NCBI GenBank assembly: GCA_010909165.1
Contig: MU008158.1
Coordinates: 3,738,809 to 3,802,808, forward strand
DNA from: Anthoceros angustus
Taxonomy: Eukaryota; Streptophyta; Anthocerotopsida; Anthocerotales; Anthocerotaceae
DNA: 64,000 nucleotides
Direction of reading: 5' to 3'
Shown here: piece by piece, positions 34,608 through 46,692 of the stretch
How positions within the stretch are numbered: position 1 is the first letter of the stretch
Layout: every line of letters starts with the position of its first letter
Position numbers and translations under genes: made by a program
Notes under the pieces: model-generated
Told to the model about the DNA's origin: nothing
The model's input: only the letters and a program-made list of their open reading frames with translations
Databases searched by the model: none

Positions 34608-37600
34608 ATGGTCCTTTTCATCTTCGCGCCGCTGCTTCTGCCCTTCCTCGTCCTCCACCTTTGTGCCGCAGCTGTTGTCCCTCGAGGTGATGTCTTCTTT
34701 CTCCACGGTGCACCCATTTCCCCCTCCTCTGCCTCTCAACTGTTGTGGGCCTGCTTGTGCAGGTTTTACAAGCATCAACTGCGGAGGCACCGTGGATTTC
34801 TGGACTCGTGATGGAGTGTACTGGAAGACCGATGCTCCAATCAAGCTGGTCCACCGCTCGGAAGGACTGGCTGCCAACATCAGCACCATTCCAGGGATTA
34901 GCCAGGAGTTGCAGTCACTCCGATACTTCCCGGCCTCCACCTCTCCGGCCAAGAGTTGCTACATTGTGGCACCGTCGCAGGGTTCCGACACCACGGTGTC
35001 TAATGGAACAGCCTACCTGGTCCGCCTGGGATTTCTCTACGCCAACTATGACAACCTGAACAGCCCACCATCCTTTTCCGTCAGCCTGGATCGGGACCTC
35101 TGGGCCCTGGTGCAGCTCGTGTCTGGTAACGACCCTCTCTACATTGAGACCATCGTTTTCCTCACATCCCCCACCATAGCACTCTGTCTCATCAGGCTCA
35201 CAGATACCCAAGCACCTCTTGTCAACTCCATCGAGCTTCGAGCTCTCCCATACGCATGGTATCCAGATCTTTACGGCACTCAGCTCCTACACCTGCACAT
35301 GCGAGTGAACTTTGGAGGACCATCGATGAGGTAATACAGCCTCCACGGTAGGCTTATGGCTATCTGTCTTCAAGGATTGGGCTGCATTCTGCTTAAACCA
35401 TGTGTCTGTTTGCTGTGCAGATTTCCTGTGGACCAATATGATCGGAATTGGTCTAACTACTTAGATCTTTTCCCAAATCTGACAGATGTGGAGGTTGTGC
35501 AAACTCCTGCACTCGTGGATGTAGGTACTAGTGAACATGCACCACCTGTAGAAGTGCTGAGGACGGCGATCACAAATCCTAATTTCTCGTTCAACTTCAC
35601 ATCGATTCCAAGGTTTTTGGTGAACAGACTAGATGGAGATGCACCATCTTACAAAAGTTACCCTGTCTTTTATTTTGTAGATTACGCATTGGCAGGGCAA
35701 GGCACAGAAATTAGGCAATTTAGGATGAAATGCTCCAACATATTTGACCCCATAGCTATGAATTTAAGCTCGGTTCCTCCTTTAACCACAATGGAGATAG
35801 ACGTAGCTGATGTCATTGGTACATATCCAAGAGTCAATTCTTCAAGTTCTACTACGTGTCACCTATATCAAGATCCTCAGTCCATCTATATGTTGAATCC
35901 AATTATTAGTGCAGCAGAATTTTTTATACTTCAGGATAAAACGTTTGCTGCCACCTCTAATAATGATGGTATGTTGTGAATTTTTGTACGTTTAATGCAT
36001 TCGTGATTAATTGATTTTTTATTGTTGATTATCTTATGATCTCATGTGACTTTGTTATGTGCAGTTTATGCATTGAACGGACTAAGCAAGGAATTAGATT
36101 TCGAACAACTCTGGCTTGGGGACCCTTGTTTACCTGTACCATGGAAAGCTCTTGTATGTAATGCGATATCATCGACCAATTTTCAAGTTAATATCTTGTA
36201 AGTGTTTTGAAAAGAAACTAACATTGAAACTCTTACCATATATGTTTTACATTCATTGATTTGGTTTGTTTACCATGTGTGCAGAGATCTGTCAAGAATG
36301 AATCTCAGCGGACCTATACCATCAAACATCTCGTTATTGGTTGCTTTGACTTCCTTGTGAGTTTAATAAATTCATATTTCTATTTCATTCTCTATTCGAC
36401 AATCATTTCTCATTTCTTTTTTTGTATGAATTCTTCATGTTCAATTCTCTATTTGCATGTTCTTGTTTTCTTTGGTTCGTAACATGTGCTCCCTCTTGTC
36501 ATTGTACAACGTACTATATAACTCTATGATACATTGATGTTTTCTTAGAAATCTGTCCTACAATCATTTCAATGGTTCTCTACCAGATTGGTTGAGTAGC
36601 TTGACTCAACTCACTTTTTTGTAAGTAAATATATCTCAATCTAGTTCGTTGTTTGTGGTCTCTTACTTCTTTTGGTTCTTAACATGTGTTCCTAAAATCC
36701 TTTATAAATGTTTCTTGGTTCAGAGATGTTTCTAACAACCAACTCCAAGGCACGGTTCCACCTTCATTAGTTATGAGATTGGGTAATAACTTCAGGTATA
36801 TTATTTTTGAATTACTTTGCATTCTATTTTAGGAAGAACATGCTATGGTATTCTAACGATGTTTTTGGTATTGCTTTAGATACAATGGAAATGATGGTTT
36901 ACTTTATAAGAGCCACAAAAAGTTCAACAAATTAATCCTAATTATTGCTACCTTCTCGTGCCTTGTTATGATAATTTGTATCATATTAGTTTTATTGGGA
37001 TATAAGGTGGTCCTATCGAACTCTTCGACAAATGGTGAGCATATTTCTTTTAATAAGTCATTTTCACTTTATAAGGAGCAATTGGTAATTACAGTTGTGA
37101 GTAGAAACAATGAATAGGTAGTGTATTGCTGATTGCCAAAATATACTCAGCTGGAGGTGAATATGTGCAGGCTTTTTCGACAAGGAATATAGAGAGCTTC
37201 AAAGGAGGTTACAAAGTCAGGGAGCGAAAGCTCAACCCTTTTCGCTTACCAAAATCAAGCGCGCCACAAACAATTTTGAGAAGAAGATTGGCGAAGGTGG
37301 TTTTGGACCAGTTTATCATGGCACACTTGAAGACGGACAAGAAGTTGCAGTGAAAGTTTTGTCAACAAAGTCTAGTCAAGGTCGACGTGAATTTTGCAAC
37401 GAGGCAAGTATTGAGTGCTGCATAGTTTAACTGTAGCTGAAGAGGGACCCTGCGAATTCAGAGAGTGGCCTTTTTGACAAATCATTGTCCGGCAGGTTGA
37501 GCTGTTATCTACAGTCCATCACAGACATTTGGTCTCCCTACTTGGGTATTGCCAAGTCTTTGGAGATCAGATTCTTGTTTACGAGTACATGAAAGGAGGA

Positions 37601-38970
37601 GATGTCTATGACAGGCTTCACGGTAGGCACTGGTAGTCTCTACACGACTAAAGCTGGTAACTGACTTCACTTGTTCCCAGGACACCAGTTCAGTAATGTG
37701 TCCCTTGCAGGAAAGACAGCATCGGCAAATCCACTTGCCTGGTCGGAAAGGAAAAGCATTATCATAGAAGTAGCAGAAGGTAAGGAAGGTTGATCAAACT
37801 GCACCTGCATTGCTGCCGTCGGTTTCGTCATGCTGAAGTCCGTGATCCTCACCTTTGAGCAGCTCTTGAGTATCTCCACCAGGGGTGCAATTTGTGCATC
37901 ATTCATCGGGATGTGAAGAGCAAAAACGTCCTCCTTTCGGAAACAACGAAAGCAAAAGTGGCAGATTTTGGACTCTCAAGGCTTAAGTCCACGGAAGAGC
38001 AGGAGGCCACCCACATCACGACAACAGTGAAAGGCACCACCGGTTATCTTGATCCCGAGTAGGAGATCTCAGCCCTGCTTAAGTATCCTCTCCACATGTG
38101 CCCTTACCAAAAGTTTGCTGGCCTTCATCCTGACGGCAATTCTATGTTGCAGGTATTACGTTACCAAGAAGCTCACAGAGAAGAGTGATGTGTATGGCTT
38201 CGGTATCCTTATGATGGAGATAATATGCGGCAGAGCTCCAGTTATTCGCAGCCTCCCAATAGAGCAGATGTATATTGCTGATTCTGTAAGATAAGCTCCT
38301 CTTCAGCCAGTCGACATTTCTGTCTTGATGAGCTGCAAAGCACATGGAAAGCACGCTGACAAGGATTTCGGTTGTGCATCAGGTACGGACAGCTTGGAAG
38401 GCTAAAGCCCTGGAAGACATAGTCGACCCCAACCTGCAGGGCAACTTTGAGGACGAGACCTTGTACAATCTTGTCAACCTGGCTCTGTGGTGTGTAGAGC
38501 ATACCAGTAAACGAAGACCCTCCATGACAGAAGTGGTACAGGAGCTACGCCAGTTTGGTCTAGAGCCATCAGCGTCCTTGAGCTGGAGCATGAGAAATAT
38601 GAAGATTTGCAGTTGTGGACAGTTTGGATGTGACAACGAGGATCATCATCCGTTCTCCAGCAGTGACTCCGAGTCCTCCATCTCGGAGGTCTCCATTCAG
38701 CTCAGTATCCGCCAAGATGAGGAGGCCTCTCCTGACGGTGAAATTTCATCCCTCCGATTGAGTAACCCTACCCAGGCAACCATCGAGAGCACCAGCAGCA
38801 ACACTCTGATCACAACAGCGAGTGTTAAAGAGGACGCTCAGGATTCAGTCTGCAGCGAGGCCGTGGAATGCAACCTTGAGGAAGCTAAGCACATAGGTGG
38901 AAAGTCGATTTGGAGGACACTGGTGAACCGGACAGCCCAAATTTTCCACAAAAAACGAGAATCGCAATGA
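34608..38970 (+). CDS. Malectin-like LRR receptor kinase F
   Basis: Fourteen exons: 34608-34686, 34763-35330, 35421-35968, 36065-36197, 36285-36356, 36549-36620, 36724-36795, 36880-37034, 37171-37403, 37496-37622, 37711-37779, 37863-38058, 38153-38285, 38383-38970; phases close to 1014 residues. Order: signal peptide ([17 protein letters not shown]), malectin-like domain ([18 protein letters not shown]), [10 protein letters not shown], three LRR exons, transmembrane helix at about 532-555, kinase with [33 protein letters not shown] and GTTGYLDPE. The C-terminal tail is long, Ser-rich and acidic, about 130 residues beyond the kinase. The intron after exon 9 has a GC donor (AACGAG|GCAAGT) at the same place as in gene E. 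Exons and introns from about 35.6 to 37.4 kb are visibly AT-richer than the rest of the gene. Confidence 0.92.
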
Positions 38971-39344
38971 GAGAGGGACTTTACCTTGTCGAAGTCCGCT
39001 ACAACCGCGATTCTCCCCTCACAGCAGATACACGACAAGATTAGAACCTTCTTCGGGAGCCCTTTCACGACAACCGTATACATACCTCCCCCACTTCTGC
39101 GTTTGAAAACAGGAGACAGGTTCTGAGCAGATTGTTTTACTCAGCGTGCGTTTACTCAGAGTATCAGGAACAGTGTGTGTCCAAACGCCAAAAGGCGACA
39201 GAAGTAAGCTCACTGGAGGATTTCCAAGCTGGTTGAACAGTTTTTCCACCCTCACAGTATTGTGAGAGTCTGGATCGTGTAACCTACTGGGTTTTCTACT
39301 GCGCAATCTGCTCCGCGATTGACAGATACAACTCCTGCTTGTAC
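38971..39344. other. 3' flank of receptor kinase F
   Basis: No gene is seen. This likely includes the 3' untranslated region of gene F, and then the start of the segment that contains relic kinase exons. Confidence 0.5.
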
Positions 39345-39682
39345 AGATGCCTCAAACAATGACTATCAGGCACCTATCTCAAGCACTGGTCAAGATCCTC
39401 GGTAAGAACTATAGGTACTTCGACCCCAGCTTTTGGGTCGTCACAGGAGGTGGCTGCTACAGTGATTTGCTATTGTGATGTGCATTCAGCTATTGTGTTT
39501 CAGACTCGTGTCTCCTCAGGTATTTCGGAAACAGCAGGCCATGCAGCTCAGAGGACCCGAAATGCTCAGAGAAACAGACATTGAAGGCCCCACTTTGGAG
39601 GACGTGGGTGAAGTAGTCATTCTAGTAATTATTTTGAGTCCCGTCATCTACATAACTTTGCCGTCAAATTCTTCTACAAATG
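39345..39682 (+). pseudogene. Relic exons of a malectin-LRR receptor kinase
   Basis: Two fragments in gene order match exons 7 and 8 of gene F. The first (39345-39414) aligns with the last LRR exon (AGATGCCTCAAACAATGAC against AGATGTTTCTAACAACCAAC), has lost bases in the middle and still ends before a GT. The second (39520-39682) follows a CAG acceptor. It resembles the juxta-/transmembrane exon (ILSPVIYITLPSNSSTNG ending in AATG|GTAAGG), but the frame changes inside it. No kinase exons follow, so this is the remnant of a tandem copy. Confidence 0.65.
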
Positions 39683-42600
39683 GTAAGGACTGGCGGACGT
39701 TTGTGTTTCATTTCCTTTCACATGGCAAGGAATGGGCTCTCAGTATGGTGTACGGAATGCTGAGTTTTAAAAAAATCTGTCTAGAACATGTGGTCCCACC
39801 ATTGGGAGTGCCCCAAGTATTAAAATGGTTTTTTCAAATCATCCTCCTGCCTACGTACCAAATACACACATGTTAGGTTAGGGGTGCATTAGGGTTTGAT
39901 GGCCAGCGTTGACCTTGTTAACACATGGACATGCTGACATATTGACAATGCAAGAAGATGAAGAAGAATTTTATTTCAGCAAGGGTTGCTTGTATGGCAT
40001 ACCAAAGAGGACATAGGGGATGGGGCATTAAGCATCTTGAAGAATATACCCCTGAAGGTATAAAGGTGCACCCTCACAACACATGCTGAAATGTCCCGCT
40101 TTGGCGCCCTAACCAAGAGCGGCCAAGCACCAAAGGAGACACAACTCTTTCTCTTCCAAACGTGTGTGTGCTTGAAAATGTTTCAATCCTTGCAACTTGA
40201 AAACAAAGAGGCACTGTGGTTTGACAAACCTCGACGCCTGCCTGCCTCGCCCTTGGTCGTCCCACCCAGTGTGCGTGCCTCGCCCCTACCTGCCCCGCCC
40301 AGCCTGCGTTCCTCGCCCCCGCCCCAAATCCTGCTCCCACATTGCTAGAAGACGAACCCTAAAAACGGCCACTGCAAAATGGCCGCGGTGGCTTGCCGCA
40401 GCCACGTGGCGCACGCCTAAACTCGAACACAACGTCTGAAAATAAATTTCCTTGTTGCGTGTGCACGAAGAAACCATATTGCGGAAAAAAAAGGGAGTTC
40501 CGTTTGTGTGTACCAGTGCTCGCGAAGTGGCCGTTTTGGTGCATCCGCTTTGGGCTACCTCATTTCGGCTGGATTACCAAACCGGACACAAGAAAGCTGT
40601 GTGGTACAAAGAAAAGTTTTGCAAGCGAAAATAGTGCCCCGTCCCCTCTGTCCTTTGGTATGCCATACTTGGTACACCATGCCTGAGGATATTGAAGGCT
40701 GTTGCAGGTCTACTTGATAGGGATTACCAGAAGCTTCAGGCGCGAGGGACAGAGCTTAGCCTCTTTGCCTAGTTGAAGTCTGAAAGGCAACCAAAAAGGT
40801 TCCTCAAATCCTCCTCCTGGCGTACCGAATGCAAAGATCTCAAAATATTTCTACACAATGGGTTAGGGTTGCATTAGGGTTTATATTTTCGTTATTAACC
40901 TTGTTTGGTCATGTTCTATGTTGAACAAAAGTCAGCTTCGGGACGTCTTAAGTCAATTATGGGCACCTGCGTACTTCAAATGTCGGGAATCACATGACAT
41001 ATTTTGTATTCAACGCCCGTGTTGATGGCTCCTATGTGAAATTCCTAAACCATAAACCCACCGTGTGAACACGACAAATTTGAAGTTAGATCCCAAAAAA
41101 CAAAATTCAAAAGCGGTAGGCGAGGTAGGCTAGGCACGCGGAACGCGCACTTGAACTTGAACCGTGGAAAGAAACCTTGCACACCATATGAAACTGTATA
41201 ATAAAAATTCATAAATATTTAATATCAATTGATAAAAAGATTTACAGACTTATCGGAAATAGAGACTACATAAAAAACTTTATCGGTGCACCGGGTACAC
41301 CATAGGTACGCACAGCAGCCGGCACCATCACCTTCAACAACTATGACTTAAAACAGAGCAAGTGGGCCATCCGGTAGCGCCTCCTCATCTCACAAGGCAG
41401 CGTAGGTGACCACCCACTTTGCGCACTTGGCCACCCATGAGATGCAACCACAACAGAAAGCAATAGTAGTGGACTGTCAGCCAACTCACGTACAATCTTT
41501 GCTCCTTTTCGCCATGCATGACATTCCATGCAGAGCACGGTACATGGACGGCTGTATGTACCTATGTACCGTCAGTCAAGACGGAGTGCCATTGCCAAGG
41601 ATAAGGATGCTGGAGCCTGGAACCCCTGATACGAGGGTCCTGATTATAGCAAGTCACTTCACCATCACCACTTGCAACTAGAATGTCTGGGGCAGATTCT
41701 CGTCGTCTTTGCAGAATCACACTGTTTCTCATCAGACTAGAAAAATCTGCATGGGGAAAGCAAACCTGTCCTGTCCGAGATGACACATCCTATCAGGTAT
41801 TCCAGATATGGAGACGTGACAGCAAGTGGAACACACAACAACACAGTCCTCTGTTGGCCCTACACGGTGGTCGCTGTTGATACTGTACGTTGCCCTTACT
41901 GTTGCTTGTTGCTGTATCCAGTTCTGAGCACCACCACCTCAGCTGGTCCTTTTATGTGGTAGCCCTGATGAGCCCACCAAAGCCAATGCTGCAACGGTGA
42001 GCAGCATGTCCCACAACAACCATCCACCACTGTGCTGTAGAATCCGAGGCTTCCAGACCAGCAAGCTGCTACGGGACAAGAATCAACAAAGCATCATCGA
42101 AGCACTGATGAAACCAGTGCAACAACCAGCCGCAGCAGCAAGAGCACATTCTGTCCGTTTGATGTGATGTCCACGTGGAGCATCTCCTTTCTTCAGCACC
42201 GGCTACGGCGTCCCTGACTCTCGCATGAAGACATTTGCCACCTCCAATATCCATCACCACCAACCAAGTTAGCCAAGATAGGGTTGGTGTCCTCAACAAG
42301 AAGTGGGCCAGGGCTTAATGGAACAAATGCCAAGCAAGGCCTCTCTGCCAATCGGCTCTTGGCTGCCTTGCAAACAGCGGAAATCACGGTCCCAGATGCA
42401 GACACAGGCTGCACGGAATGTGTACTTCCATCTTGGCTACAGATACTTTAGTACAAGAAGACCCTGGAAGGTCAGCCGTAGAGCTTCTTCGTTTTACTAA
42501 GAGCATCTTCGTCAAGTTGACTGCACCAGCATTCTAAGTCCTCAATCAAGAACACATCCTACATGAAAGAGCAGCCAAAATATGACATTCAGCAGATGAG

Positions 42601-42920
42601 GCAGCTGCAGAAATTACATCACACAAAACTTTGACGAGCAGTAGTCCTGACTGTGGAAGCCCATAAAGGGCAGATGAATTGAGGTCCTGGCATTTGCCAG
42701 GACTTGAAAGGACGCCATGCTGCTAGCACCACGTATTTGTGGTGCTGCACATCACAAGACAGCAACCTCCACAGAGACGTGGCTGCCATTCTAACAAACC
42801 ACCCATCCTCAGGAGGAGGCTGCAACCCTTGCGTATGATAACCCCAAATCACACATTTCTAGAATGGCAGAATATTTGCTTGCCAAACAAATCTCTGAGA
42901 CTGTATGCTGTACAAAGAGC
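39683..42920. other. Gene-free interval between receptor cluster and NRAMP gene
   Basis: No frame here resembles a known protein. An imperfect direct repeat links about 39838-39930 and 40806-40912 (aaatc.tcctcctg, then gcattagggttt, then accttgtt). Both copies carry AAACCCTAA-type telo-box sequence. 41.1-41.3 kb is AT-rich. From 41.3 to 42.9 kb short frames exist on both strands without splice-supported continuity; the part next to 42.9 kb may be 3' untranslated sequence of the NRAMP gene. Confidence 0.5.
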
Positions 42921-44645
42921 CTAGCTATCTGACGACCTGACTGAATCTTTGGGAAGTTGCAAGCTCACAATATCCTCACGGGGGAGGCCGCCCCCAAACA
43001 ACTCTACTTCAGTTTGGTCAGCGCCGGGATCCTCCTCCGCTCTCCTAGCATCGCTCTCATCCACCGGAAGCAGGTAAGTCACCTCCCTGTCTGTCCGGAA
43101 TGCCAGATACCCGATTCCACCCAAGTACACAAGAATTCCAGAGAAGCCACTAATCCCAATCAAAGCCTTCCAGGCAACATGGATTCCGAGACGAATCAGC
43201 CAGCCGACGAAAGCAGTGGACAGGTAGTAGATGTTCACCGTCATGATCGCAAACCCAATCATCCAGGTGGTGACCGCAATAACCCTAGAGTTCTTGTGAG
43301 GCCCCATCTTGACTGCACTGCTGGTGAACTTGAGCAGAGGCAGCAGGGCAAAGGGCAGCTCGAAGGACAAAATCATGGAGGATATGATGATGAGCCTTCC
43401 AGCACCCTTAGACCCCGAGATGATAGCCACAATCAAACTGGGCACGATGGCCACACACCTGGTGAACAAATTCCGGAGCCAGGGTTTGATCCGCAAGTTG
43501 AGAAACCCCTGCATCACAAACTGCCCCGCATACGTCCCAGTGATGGTAGAGCTCTGCCCCGACGCCAGCAGGGCAATAGCGAACAGAGTAGAGCTCCACC
43601 TCCCCAACACATTCCTGAGCAAAAAAGAAGCCCTGTTGAGATCCAGGTCGTCGCAGCGGCTCCGGTTCTCCTCCGACAAGCCCTGGCTCCCGCACACAGC
43701 CCCGGACACGGAGATGACGGACACGTTAATCAAGAAGGCGAGAAACAGCGCAAATGCGCTCTCCAGCATGTAGTACCGGCATCCGTCCTTGATCCCCCGG
43801 AGGGAGCGGGGGATCTTCCTGGACAGCACCAACGCGGAGTGGAGGAAGAGGTTGTGCGGCATGACCATGGCCCCCAGCAGCGAGATGGCGAGCCCCGTGG
43901 CCCCGCTGCCCTGCAGCCGGGGCACGAACATGCCCTTCAACACCTCCCCGGGGTCCGGCTTCGCGTATCCCAGCTCCACGAAGAAGCAGCCCGCCATGGT
44001 GAAGACCAGCAAAGCGATGAGGATCTCCAGCTTCCGCACCCCGTACTGCTGCAGCGCGAGCAGGATGAGCGTGCTGAGCCCCGTGAGCAGCACCCCCGCC
44101 CACACCGGGATACTGAAGAGCATGTTGAGCCCGTACGCCGTGCCGATCACCTCAGGGATGTCGGAAGCCACGATCGCCACCTCCGCCACCACCCACAGAG
44201 CGTAGTTCACCCGCCTCGGGTACTCGGCCCGGCAATGCTCCGCCAGATGCTTCCCCGTCACCACCCCGAGGTTGGCCGCCAGCATCTGGATCACCAGCGC
44301 GGAGCAGGACGCCACCAGGATCACCCACAGCAACTCGTACTGGTACTGAGCTCCCGACTGCAGATCGCTCTCGAAATTCCCCGGGTCGATGTAGGCGATG
44401 GCCACCAGGAAGCCCGGCCCCAGGTACGCCAGGAACTGCTTCCATCCCCGCTTCTCCGGCACGTGCACCAGGCTCTTGCCCTCCTGCTCCTCATCCCCCG
44501 CCACTGGCCCTCCCGTGCTGCTGCTCCTCTGCTGCTGCTGCTGCTGCTGGTTGTGCGGATGGAGAGGGTTTGTGCCGGCGAAATGCGGCGGCGAGGCGCT
44601 GCCGCTGCTGCCGCCGCCGCCGCTGCCGCCGCCAAATGGGGCCAT
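42921..44645 (-). CDS. NRAMP: NRAMP-family divalent metal transporter, intronless
   Basis: A single uninterrupted exon of 574 residues. NRAMP proteins move Mn2+, Fe2+ and other divalent metals with protons across the plasma membrane or endomembranes. Seen: a Gly/Ser/Pro/Gln-rich cytosolic N-terminus with a seven-Gln run, [20 protein letters not shown] (metal-binding DPGN in helix 1), [17 protein letters not shown], the helix-6 motif [12 protein letters not shown], and [20 protein letters not shown], the conserved NRAMP transport signature. About 12 hydrophobic helices are visible. The sequence resembles the plant NRAMP1/6 class rather than NRAMP2/3/4 or EIN2. The frame stays open upstream to 45227, but I start at 44645 because family similarity begins just after it and a TATA box lies inside the longer frame. 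All other well-defined genes here have introns, so its intronless state is notable. Confidence 0.92.
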   Translation of the reverse strand: MAPFGGGSGGGGSSGSASPPHFAGTNPLHPHNQQQQQQQRSSSTGGPVAGDEEQEGKSLVHVPEKRGWKQFLAYLGPGFLVAIAYIDPGNFESDLQSGAQYQYELLWVILVASCSALVIQMLAANLGVVTGKHLAEHCRAEYPRRVNYALWVVAEVAIVASDIPEVIGTAYGLNMLFSIPVWAGVLLTGLSTLILLALQQYGVRKLEILIALLVFTMAGCFFVELGYAKPDPGEVLKGMFVPRLQGSGATGLAISLLGAMVMPHNLFLHSALVLSRKIPRSLRGIKDGCRYYMLESAFALFLAFLINVSVISVSGAVCGSQGLSEENRSRCDDLDLNRASFLLRNVLGRWSSTLFAIALLASGQSSTITGTYAGQFVMQGFLNLRIKPWLRNLFTRCVAIVPSLIVAIISGSKGAGRLIIISSMILSFELPFALLPLLKFTSSAVKMGPHKNSRVIAVTTWMIGFAIMTVNIYYLSTAFVGWLIRLGIHVAWKALIGISGFSGILVYLGGIGYLAFRTDREVTYLLPVDESDARRAEEDPGADQTEVELFGGGLPREDIVSLQLPKDSVRSSDS

Positions 44646-44925
44646 GATCGATTCTCGATCTGACCGGTCTGCTCTGCCTCTCCTTCTTGGGCTGCTTCTG
44701 GCTTGAGCGAAGATCGAGGGATGAAGAGAATCACCCGCCTCGGGGCCGAGCAAGCGTGACGCCCTCAAGCGGTCCGCATCTCGGGATCGCGCAAACCGCC
44801 TGGGCGCCTGGCTGCCGGGGAAAGGCTCACATCGGCATGGCCATGGGCATGGGCATCGGCGATCCGAGGCTGGCCGGTGCTGCCTGCGAATGTGCGAATG
44901 CCCCCTGCAGATAAGGCCTGCTCTC

Positions 44926-44932
44926 TTATATA
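44926..44932 (-). promoter_or_regulatory. TATA box of the NRAMP gene
   Basis: On the minus strand the sequence reads CTATATAAGAGAG, a strong plant TATA box about 280 bp upstream of the chosen ATG. This implies a 5' leader near 250 nt and argues against a start at 45227. Confidence 0.6.
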
Positions 44933-46338
44933 GGGTAGGGCGAAACTGACAAACTGGTTTGGGCAGCATGCGCCCGGCCCAAGGTGGTGCCCGCCCGCGC
45001 TTGCCAGTAACCTTCTCACCTGCTACCACTGGTCGACATGCACGACTGCAGTCCGCGGTCCGCGGCCCGCGGCCCACGGGACGCAGGGCAAGGGCAAACG
45101 AATCCAACTGTACACTGTACATATGTACTTTGGACGCTTGCACTGACGGCCTCTCAACCTGAGTTGTATGGAATTGCATTAAAGCGCCCCCAGATTTATG
45201 ATAATCAGCACATTTATCTTGTTCCATACGTAGACGTTATTAGGTAGGTATCGGCATTTGTGAATTTGCAATGCGATACCCGCAAAAACATAATGTGCAT
45301 TGCGATGCACGCACAGGTTTTGTTGTTGTTGCTGGCAAGCATGCGAGTGCGTTGGACATCTTCAGCGATTTCACAGCTGAGAGGAAATCGGATCGGGCTG
45401 CCACTGCTGGCTGAGTTCCAGGTGGTGCACGCTGCAGACTGGACATTATGGACACCTGGACCGTACATTATTGCAATAGAAAGAGCAACTGCATCCTTCC
45501 AATTTCCTGTGCGCCATGCTCGCGACTGCACACTTAGGGTTACCTCCTGGCCTTGAAAAGCTCTCTACACCAGGTCCTGAGCAAGCTCAAGTTTGGAGCA
45601 TGGAAATCGAAGGTGCAGCTCGATCTTGCTGTTCCGAGTGCAGATGAGAGCTAATGAGAAGCGGCAGCGGCAGCTGCAGGAGCGCCATGGAGGCTATCCT
45701 GGAAGCTGCAGCAGCCTGCTACCCGCTCTGATTCCACCAGAGCGAACGCCACTGAAACCAGGCTGTGAGCCTGACCGGCTGCCTCCACACGGTCGCCAGT
45801 CCAACTTCCAACTGCAGTCGGCCGCCCGAATCGACAGCGCACGGATGCCTCTTCAGAAATTCGATCACGGAAGTGGCGGTTCCTCGGAGGACAACTGTGC
45901 GTTGTTTTTATTTTTTTTAATTTAATATTTTGAAAATATATCGGGGACAGGCAGGGTATGAACTATGAAGCCCTTGAATCGTGTGGCGAATCGATTCGCC
46001 GGGTGCTACACTGGTGAGATAAATCGTACAGTAGTGTGGACGAGGACGCCACACGCTCACAGTGACGCCCCACGCTCCCTGCGCAAGCAGGCTCCTCCCA
46101 TCGGCGGCATTAGCCTGGCACATCATCTCTCTCAGTCCAGGAACGATTCTAAAATGTTATTAAATCTGCACACCTAATTACGAAGTACTTAGCAGCACAC
46201 ATGGAGACCAGTGTGCACTGCACTGCCCCAGCACAGATGGAACCAGAGCGCAGAAAATGCGAAAATTGGAATCGGAGTCGAAAATTTTATTGATCATTTT
46301 TGTGCTCTAAAAAAGGGGTGCTAGGCTAGCCCTACAGT

Positions 46339-46345
46339 TATAAAT
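46339..46345 (+). promoter_or_regulatory. Candidate TATA box of receptor kinase G
   Basis: TATAAAT lies about 350 bp upstream of the ATG at 46693. Transcription would begin near 46370 and give a leader of about 320 nt that includes the hexamer repeat. Confidence 0.4.
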
Positions 46346-46495
46346 GGCAAGTGACAGGTTCACCCGTTGATCGGGTCAACTGTCATGTGACCCTGACTGG
46401 ATACAAAGTTCCCGTCTGTGAGATAAGGCTTCACGGTGAAGAAATCTCCCCTTCGCTCAGGGATCGGGTTTCTCCATCCGCGCTTCAGGATCGTC

Positions 46496-46554
46496 ATCGG
46501 GATCGGGATCGGGATCGGGGTTGGGACCAGGACCGGGACCGGGACCGGGACCGA
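46496..46554 (+). repeat. GGGATC/GGGACC hexamer repeat
   Basis: Four GGGATC-type hexamers pass into four GGGACC-type hexamers through a short imperfect stretch. It lies in the predicted 5' leader of receptor kinase G. On paper the run codes alternating Asp-Arg, but no supported protein uses it. Confidence 0.85.
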
Positions 46555-46692
46555 CTCCAGCTCGGGCTATCCGCGATTCGAATGCCCAGAAAGAGGAATG
46601 CGCGCTCTGACGGCGGCATCTGAGGATCTGCTGTCCCCCCGTCGGCGCCCATTCCCATGAGCCAGGATCCCCTGGACTTGCGAGGATCTTTC

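Larger units (their letters stand above)
44940..46692. other. Intergenic region between NRAMP and receptor kinase G
   Basis: No gene is seen. The part next to the NRAMP gene is its promoter. 45.2-46.2 kb holds only short frames without family features. A TATAAAT string at 46339-46345 lies about 350 bp upstream of the receptor kinase G start codon and is a fair promoter candidate. A GC-rich hexamer repeat (annotated separately) falls in the predicted leader. Confidence 0.5.

Noticed and set aside
33756-34952. Minus-strand open frame of 398 codons across the E/F intergenic region
   Set aside because: It has no recognisable domain and overlaps exon 1 and the first malectin exon of gene F in antisense.
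42957-44663. Plus-strand open frame of 568 codons
   Set aside because: It lies fully antisense to the NRAMP gene, has no domain and is rich in His, Arg, Pro and Gln, as expected from the complement of a GC-rich membrane-protein gene.
44646-45227. N-terminal extension of the NRAMP frame to 768 residues
   Set aside because: The extension has no family similarity and contains a strong TATA box in the gene's own orientation, so it is most likely promoter and leader.
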